DNA of 64,000 bases. It comes from Kroppenstedtia sanguinis (lineage in GTDB: Bacteria > Bacillota > Bacilli > Thermoactinomycetales > DSM-45169). Location: positions 1-64,000 of the forward strand of contig NZ_JBNPXF010000006.1 in NCBI RefSeq assembly GCF_050433445.1, in the 5' to 3' direction. The stretch's first letter is position 1. Every line of letters starts with the position of its first letter. Shown here piece by piece: positions 60,004 through 64,000 of the stretch. The position numbers and the translations under genes were made by a program. The notes beneath the pieces are model-generated. The model was not told the DNA's origin. It saw only the letters and a program-made list of their open reading frames with translations, and ran no database searches.

Positions 60004-60018
60004 GTTTGTTATACAAAC
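60004..60018. repeat. 15-bp dyad, site 5
   Basis: GTTTGTTATACAAAC followed by TGGTTT, as at site 4. Sites 4 and 5 bracket metE. Confidence 0.5.
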
Positions 60019-60049
60019 TGGTTTGGTTTTTTATCTTAAACCTTTATTT

Positions 60050-60262
60050 TCAATCGATAGTGCAAAATTGTATAACAATGAGATTCGTGGCGATATGATC
60101 TGGATCCGGTTCTAAATTGGGTTGCTTAAGTAGGAAGGATCCCTGGAGATATAATTCTGCACTTAGCTCAATGTTTTCAGTGTACCTTCTTGCAGAAATA
60201 TATCCCCCGTTTAGAAACTTAGGGGATGTTAGAAAACTATTCGAATTGCTTTCACAATGCAT
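60050..60262 (-). CDS. possible 70-residue protein with a hairpin over its start
   Basis: The minus-strand ATG is preceded by TAGGAGAAGACG, a good ribosome binding site. The product includes NGGYISARRYTENIELSAE and QPNLEPDPDHIATNLIVI, which looks protein-like, but no family is recognised. An 11-bp inverted repeat (60250-60260 with 60278-60288) places the ribosome binding site in the loop and the start at the stem edge. It could equally be a decayed gene end. The stop is 60050. Confidence 0.4.
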   Translation of the reverse strand: MHCESNSNSFLTSPKFLNGGYISARRYTENIELSAELYLQGSFLLKQPNLEPDPDHIATNLIVIQFCTID

Positions 60263-60402
60263 CGTCTTCTCCTAGAAGCATTGTGAAAAAGTCGTCATAT
60301 CCTCAGGATAAAGTCGTGCCTAGGATCGCTTCACTCCCCCAAGCTATACAGGGACCTAAAGGAAAGGTAATCATAACACTTCTAAATATCTTTCGGCATA
60401 AG

Positions 60403-60434
60403 TTAACCGGCTCCCTCACATAAAGGAACCGGTT
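60403..60434. terminator. hairpin between the small ORF and the SDR gene
   Basis: AACCGGCTCC and GGAACCGGTT pair imperfectly around a 10-base loop, with TTG after on the plus strand. Confidence 0.55.
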
Positions 60435-60464
60435 TGTGCACGTCGTAGATCCCTCTAGATCAGT

Positions 60465-61325
60465 TCAATCCCCATCAGGATCAGGGATGCGAAAGACCGG
60501 AACCTGCCGACCATCGATATCCGTGAACCCGTATTCTCTGGCTAACTGCCCCACCGGCCACACTCGTCCGCTTTTTTGAAGCACATCGGGATCCGCTACC
60601 AAGGCGCAGATCCCACGTCCCACGTAATGAGGGGATTCCGTCTGTTGCAATGCCTCCACTTCACGCCAATGATTTTCATCGGTGCCGAAATGTTGCAGTA
60701 CCAATTCCGTCCGCATCCAGCCAGGGGAGACTGCCAGTACCGCGATTCCGTCCTGTTTCAACTCGATAGATAACCCGTAAGCCATCCGGTTCAAGGTACT
60801 TTTGGCCAAATCATAATAAAAGTGGCCGGTGTACTTATACTCATCCCAAAAAGTCGTGTGCAAGATCACCCCTGCTTTCTGTTCTCGTATCAAAGGGATA
60901 GCAAAACGGTTGGTTACCAGTTGCGCCCGCACTCCGGCAGTAAACATGTGATCCCAATGATCCAGGGACAACTCCCAAAACGGTTCATTTTTAATCGCAA
61001 GCTCATTCCCGCCCCATACATTGTTGACCAAGATATCCAGGCGCCCCTGTTCGTCTTGAATCCGGGCAATCAACGCCTCTATCTCTTCATCCCGAGTATG
61101 ATCACAACGGATCGCCACCCCCACCCCTCCACAAGCTTGAATTTGAGAAAGGGTTTCATCCAGTGTGCCTGGCCGATCCTTTGTTGCCTTCCCTTGAAGG
61201 CTTCTTCCTGTAATATAAAGAGTGGCCCCCGCTTTCCCCAACTCCACCGCAATGCCTCGTCCCGCCCCTCGGCTGGCCCCGGTAACTAAAGCGATTTTTC
61301 CTTCCAAGGATCTCATGTTTCTCAT
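60465..61325 (-). CDS. SDR-family oxidoreductase
   Basis: 286 aa. ALVTGASRGAGRGIAVELG binds NADP, with Arg in LYITGRSLQGK, and NNVWGGNE follows. The Tyr and Lys lie in FYYDLAKSTLNRMAYGL. The long insert (HTTFWDEYKYTGHFYYD) between Ser/Thr and Tyr matches the DHRS1-like SDR group. The substrate is unknown. It is divergent from a broken WYL regulator 91 bp away, which may once have controlled it. ATG 61325 follows AAAGGAGAG. Confidence 0.85.
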   Translation of the reverse strand: MRNMRSLEGKIALVTGASRGAGRGIAVELGKAGATLYITGRSLQGKATKDRPGTLDETLSQIQACGGVGVAIRCDHTRDEEIEALIARIQDEQGRLDILVNNVWGGNELAIKNEPFWELSLDHWDHMFTAGVRAQLVTNRFAIPLIREQKAGVILHTTFWDEYKYTGHFYYDLAKSTLNRMAYGLSIELKQDGIAVLAVSPGWMRTELVLQHFGTDENHWREVEALQQTESPHYVGRGICALVADPDVLQKSGRVWPVGQLAREYGFTDIDGRQVPVFRIPDPDGD

Positions 61326-61416
61326 CCTCTCTCTCCTTTGATAAGGTAAGCATACAAGACGATACATGACATCCATTGTCTTATTTATCGATGATTTTCA
61401 CAGAAAGGAGTGCTAT

Positions 61417-62375
61417 ATGCGGGCGGATCGTTTGGTATCCATTCTGTTGTTGTTGTAGGTACACGGGCGGCTGACCGCGAAATGGCTGTCAGAACGGCTG
61501 GAAGTCTCCCAGCGAACCATCCACAGGGATATGGAAGCACTTAGTGGAGCTGGTATACCTGTCTCAGCTGAACGGGGAGTAGGTGGCGGTTGGCGTCTGC
61601 TGGAGGGTTACCGAACCCACCTGACCGGTCTGAAAGCATCGGAACTACGGGCATTATTGATTTCTCCCTCTGATCATTTGTTAAATGACCTGGGGCTAAA
61701 CCGTACCGCTGAAGATGCGAGAAACAAATTGTTAGCCTCTCTTCCGAGAGCGGATCGCAACAGCGCAAAAGAAATCCAGCAACGCATCCATATCGACACG
61801 AGTACTTGGAAGCCCTCCCAGGAAAAGATCGCCTCCTTTAAAACCTTGCAAGCAGCCATCTGGAACGAGAACAAGATTTTGATCTGCTATGAACGGGCAG
61901 ATGGTCAATCCGTAACGCGTTTGATCGAACCCCTCGGTCTAGTGGCCAAAGGAAGCGTCTGGTATCTAGTTGCCGTTGCTGAGGGAGAAGTTCGCAATTA
62001 CAGAGTCTCACGAATTCAATCCGTTGAGTGGAGAGAAGAAAGATTCAGCCGGCCGGATTCCTTCGATTTAGCCCAGTATTGGAAGATGTCCACCCAAGCG
62101 TTTTTGGAAGCGCTGCCTCATGTAGAAGTGCAGGTGAAGGGACATCCTTCGATCCTACCTCGTCTCAAATTCGCTCCTCGCTTCCTTCGCAGATCGGTTC
62201 ACCTTCCTCAGATGGGTGGGTTCCGATCACCCTCTCCTTTGACACAGAACAAGAAGCTACCGAAACGATTCTGGGCTGGGGTGAACGGATGATCGTGCTA
62301 GAACCTGTATTCCTTCGACAACGGGTATTGGAAATGGCCACGGCCGTCATTAAAAGCTATGATTCATTGGAATGA
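61417..62375 (+). pseudogene. WYL-domain (DeoR/YafY-type) regulator, doubly broken
   Basis: A proper start (AAAGGAG, ATG 61417) leads into MRADRLVSILLLL, then TAG at 61456-61458, then VHGRLTAKWLSERLEVSQRT (HTH). The WYL ligand domain follows (ICYERADGQSVTRLIEPLGL, WYLVAVAEGEVRNYRVSRI). Near 62165-62190 the frame shifts, and the C-terminus (WVPITLSFDTEQEA and GERMIVLEPVFLRQRVLEM) ends at 62375 in another frame. TAG probably replaced CAG (Gln). Two lesions argue for true decay, not readthrough. Confidence 0.85.
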
Positions 62376-62377
62376 CA

Positions 62378-62411
62378 CAAAAGAGGGGTTTGTCGCCCCT
62401 CTTTTGTTATT
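62378..62411. terminator. terminator between the WYL pseudogene and merR-type gene
   Basis: AAAAGAGGGG pairs with CCCCTCTTTT, then GTTATT. Confidence 0.8.
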
Positions 62412-63177
62412 ACGCTCCCTTCAAGCCTGTATAAACCTGGATCGCATCTCGCAGAAATTCCGCCATACCCGGTTGCTGTTCATCATAGTACGCCTTAAAC
62501 CGTTCATCCTCCACATACATTTGGGCCAGGCCTGCATGAGCTTCTTGGCTGTACTCACTCCAGTAATAGGTGAGCCACTGTTTGTGGACATCCGCCGCTT
62601 GTTGGGCGAGTTCACCGGCAGGGTCCCCCGTTTTGAAAGCCACCGCCAAAGTAGCCAGCACTTGTTTTTCCAATCGTGTTACCTCTTCGTATTCCCCTTG
62701 GGTCATATTTTTCAACTTAGCATTGGCTTCATTGATCCGATCCTCACCATACTGCTCACGAATCTCCTGGCCATACCTCTTCTCATTCTCATCGATCATC
62801 CCTTGCTTAAACCCTTCAAACTTCTCTTCATCGACCATGCTAATTCTCCCCTCTATGGAAGCAATGGTTTTTTTCACATTGGCGATCAATCGATCCAATC
62901 GCCTTCTTTTGTCGAGGAGTTGTTCACGATGTTCTCGTAGAGCTTCCACTCTGTCGAAGGAAGGATCCGTCACGATTTTTTTGATTAGATCCAGATGCAA
63001 CCCCAACTCTTTGTAGAACAGAATTTGCTGCAATCGATCCACTTCCGCCCGGCCGTAGATCCGGTAACCCGATGAGTTGATTCTGGCCGGCTTCAGAAGA
63101 TCCACCTCATCATAGTACCGGAGCGTGCGGGTACTGATTCCGGCCAACCGAGCCAACTTGTGCACGGTATATTCCAT
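62410..63177 (-). CDS. MerR-family regulator with TipA-S effector domain
   Basis: 255 aa. The MerR helix-turn-helix (YTVHKLARLAGISTRTLRYY, then DEVDLLKPARINSSGYRIYG) is followed by a long dimerisation helix to about residue 110 and a globin-like TipAS domain (QWLTYYWSEYSQEAHAGLAQ, DERFKAYYDEQQPGMAEFL). Relatives (TipAL, Mta, SkgA) bind thiopeptides or other drugs and activate efflux or binding genes. GGGAGGTAATCAC precedes the ATG. Its promoter has the 19-bp spacer typical of MerR activation. Confidence 0.9.
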   Translation of the reverse strand: MEYTVHKLARLAGISTRTLRYYDEVDLLKPARINSSGYRIYGRAEVDRLQQILFYKELGLHLDLIKKIVTDPSFDRVEALREHREQLLDKRRRLDRLIANVKKTIASIEGRISMVDEEKFEGFKQGMIDENEKRYGQEIREQYGEDRINEANAKLKNMTQGEYEEVTRLEKQVLATLAVAFKTGDPAGELAQQAADVHKQWLTYYWSEYSQEAHAGLAQMYVEDERFKAYYDEQQPGMAEFLRDAIQVYTGLKGA

Positions 63178-63199
63178 GTGATTACCTCCCAACAACCTC

Positions 63200-63230
63200 A
63201 GGATAAACCTTAACGTAACGTCAAAGTCAA
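63200..63230 (-). promoter_or_regulatory. MerR-type promoter with 19-bp spacer
   Basis: On the minus strand TTGACT and TATCCT are 19 bases apart, and the spacer is a dyad (GACGTTACGTTAAGGTT). This is the layout MerR proteins untwist, so the gene is probably autoregulated. Confidence 0.75.
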
Positions 63231-63316
63231 TCCCTGTTTTCCCCAAGGTCCTGCTATTTTGATCGGAATCAAGAGCATCAATATAGTAAAATGAATCATG
63301 AGGGAGGTGGATAGCC

Positions 63317-63466
63317 ATGCTCTGGGACCCTGAGGAAGAAGACAGAGAACTGGAGATTGAAATTGGGGACATCGAAGTCGAAATCGAAGACAGAGAACTG
63401 GAGATTGAAATCGGGGACTTTGAAATCGAGATCGGTGAAGACGGAATCGGAATAGATATGGATTAA
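63317..63466 (+). CDS. 49-residue acidic peptide with internal duplication
   Basis: AGGGAGGTGG lies 6 bases before the ATG. After MLWDPEE the peptide consists of two near-identical 16-residue units, EDRELEIEIGD(I/F)E(V/I)EI, then GEDGIGIDMD. About half the residues are Glu or Asp with alternating Ile/Leu, so it should be strongly acidic and beta-prone. There is no signal or membrane helix. I recognise no family. It is divergent from the TipA-like regulator. Confidence 0.7.
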   Translation: MLWDPEEEDRELEIEIGDIEVEIEDRELEIEIGDFEIEIGEDGIGIDMD

Positions 63467-63553
63467 AAGAGGTTTCTTCGATACGAACTTGATGAGTAAA
63501 TCTTGTTTCAATGACTCATTCCAACTCCTTATCTGAAGCGAAGGGCACCCGTT

Positions 63554-63594
63554 AAGATCAAAACAACCGCGCGAGGCGCGGTTGTTTTGATCTT
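63554..63594. terminator. long bidirectional terminator
   Basis: AAGATCAAAACAACCGCGC pairs perfectly with its complement around GAG, giving T-rich arms for both strands. It lies between the acidic peptide and the AA10 gene. Confidence 0.85.
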
Positions 63595-63665
63595 GTCATC
63601 TGCTTCCTGAGAATTTCGGGACTATCGCCCCCTTTATTGATCAATCTTCCCAACGGGACCCTCAA

Positions 63666-64000
63666 TCATTCCGGGCTACCAATCACTTGAGATTGCCAAC
63701 TCTGAATAGGCAGAATACTCTTGCCATGCATCGCCTTCTCAGGGTCCAAATTGGCACTTTCTTTGGAATTGGATTGGTTATTGACCAAGTTCACATCGAT
63801 CACCTGATAAAACGCATTGGGTGTATCGGCAATTTCCCAGACACCCAAAATCAGGTGGTATCCACTGCGGTCCGTCGGCACACTACATTCATGAACAACC
63901 GTTTCGGGCGGTTTGGCCCCTCCATCATTGTAATGACAGAATACAGGGTCCAGAGCTGCACGAGTCAGCGGTTGGTTGGGGTCCCAATCCTTCTTGGTGA
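63666..64000 (-). CDS. lytic polysaccharide monooxygenase (AA10), C-terminal part
   Basis: Only the last ~111 codons are in the window; the 5' end, including the signal peptide and the copper-binding N-terminal His, lies beyond 64000. KKDWDPNQPLTRAALDPVFC and HECSVPTDRSGYHLILGVWE, then IADTPNAFYQVIDVNL, are characteristic of the chitin/cellulose-active AA10 (CBM33) family; the Phe of NAFYQVIDV is the axial active-site residue. It would be secreted and oxidatively cleave chitin or cellulose. A ~35-residue polar tail follows the domain, with no further binding module. Confidence 0.88.
   Translation of the reverse strand, partial: TKKDWDPNQPLTRAALDPVFCHYNDGGAKPPETVVHECSVPTDRSGYHLILGVWEIADTPNAFYQVIDVNLVNNQSNSKESANLDPEKAMHGKSILPIQSWQSQVIGSPE

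Overview
The window looks like chromosomal DNA of an endospore-forming, Gram-positive bacterium of the order Bacillales. A thermoactinomycete-like lineage (Kroppenstedtia/Desmospora type) is the best guess. The evidence: the ypjB-ypjC-ypjD-dapB-mgsA-bshB1-bshA-cca-birA-panBCD order matches Bacillus subtilis; bacillithiol genes, hemEHY, divergent lexA/yneA and sporulation-type proteins are present; base composition looks near 50 % GC by eye; strong AAGGAGG ribosome binding sites often precede GTG and TTG starts. The genus is inference. I saw no rRNA, tRNA, CRISPR array or complete insertion sequence.

Layout. 1-4 kb is repeat-rich: a decayed MFS gene, a VOC protein, a five-copy tandem repeat and two copies of a hairpin element around ypjB/ypjC. 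4-8.4 kb holds ypjD and dapB, a frameshifted HIT gene, a nonsense-interrupted Nudix gene, an SDR and a royal-jelly/yellow-family protein. 8.9-15.8 kb is the methylglyoxal/bacillithiol/cca/birA operon followed by panBCD. 16-21.6 kb holds a TPR protein and a two-component NHEJ set (Ku, LigD-type ligase, LigD-type polymerase). 21.7-31 kb holds mtaD, a lipoprotein, an unusual two-gene FtsH-like protease unit, aspB, a WrbA-type flavoprotein, a deacetylase and a dicarboxylate symporter.

31-37.8 kb carries lexA and yneA around an SOS box, then hemE-hemH-hemY, an acylphosphatase and a tyrosine recombinase. 37.8-42.3 kb looks accessory: an aromatic-ring monooxygenase and a VOC protein, each behind paired CGATATATCG operators, a GNAT remnant and a second tyrosine recombinase. 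42.5-47.3 kb is a gluconate operon (gnd-gntP-gntK) with a divergent RpiR-type regulator. 47.4-54 kb carries a polyol-phosphate polymer set (IspD/TarI-type cytidylyltransferase, SDR reductase, TagB/F-type transferase), carbonic anhydrase, a sugar-nucleotide epimerase and an MDR oxidoreductase. 54.5-64 kb holds an RDD and a SpoIIM-like membrane protein, metE behind a cobalamin riboswitch, an SDR, a broken WYL regulator, a TipA-like MerR regulator with an acidic repeat peptide divergent to it, and the end of an AA10 polysaccharide monooxygenase.

The core blocks work together in thiol, pantothenate, haem and gluconate metabolism and in DNA repair. The gaps between them hold at least six decaying genes and several unexplained repeats, dyads and very short ORFs, which are the main material for follow-up.
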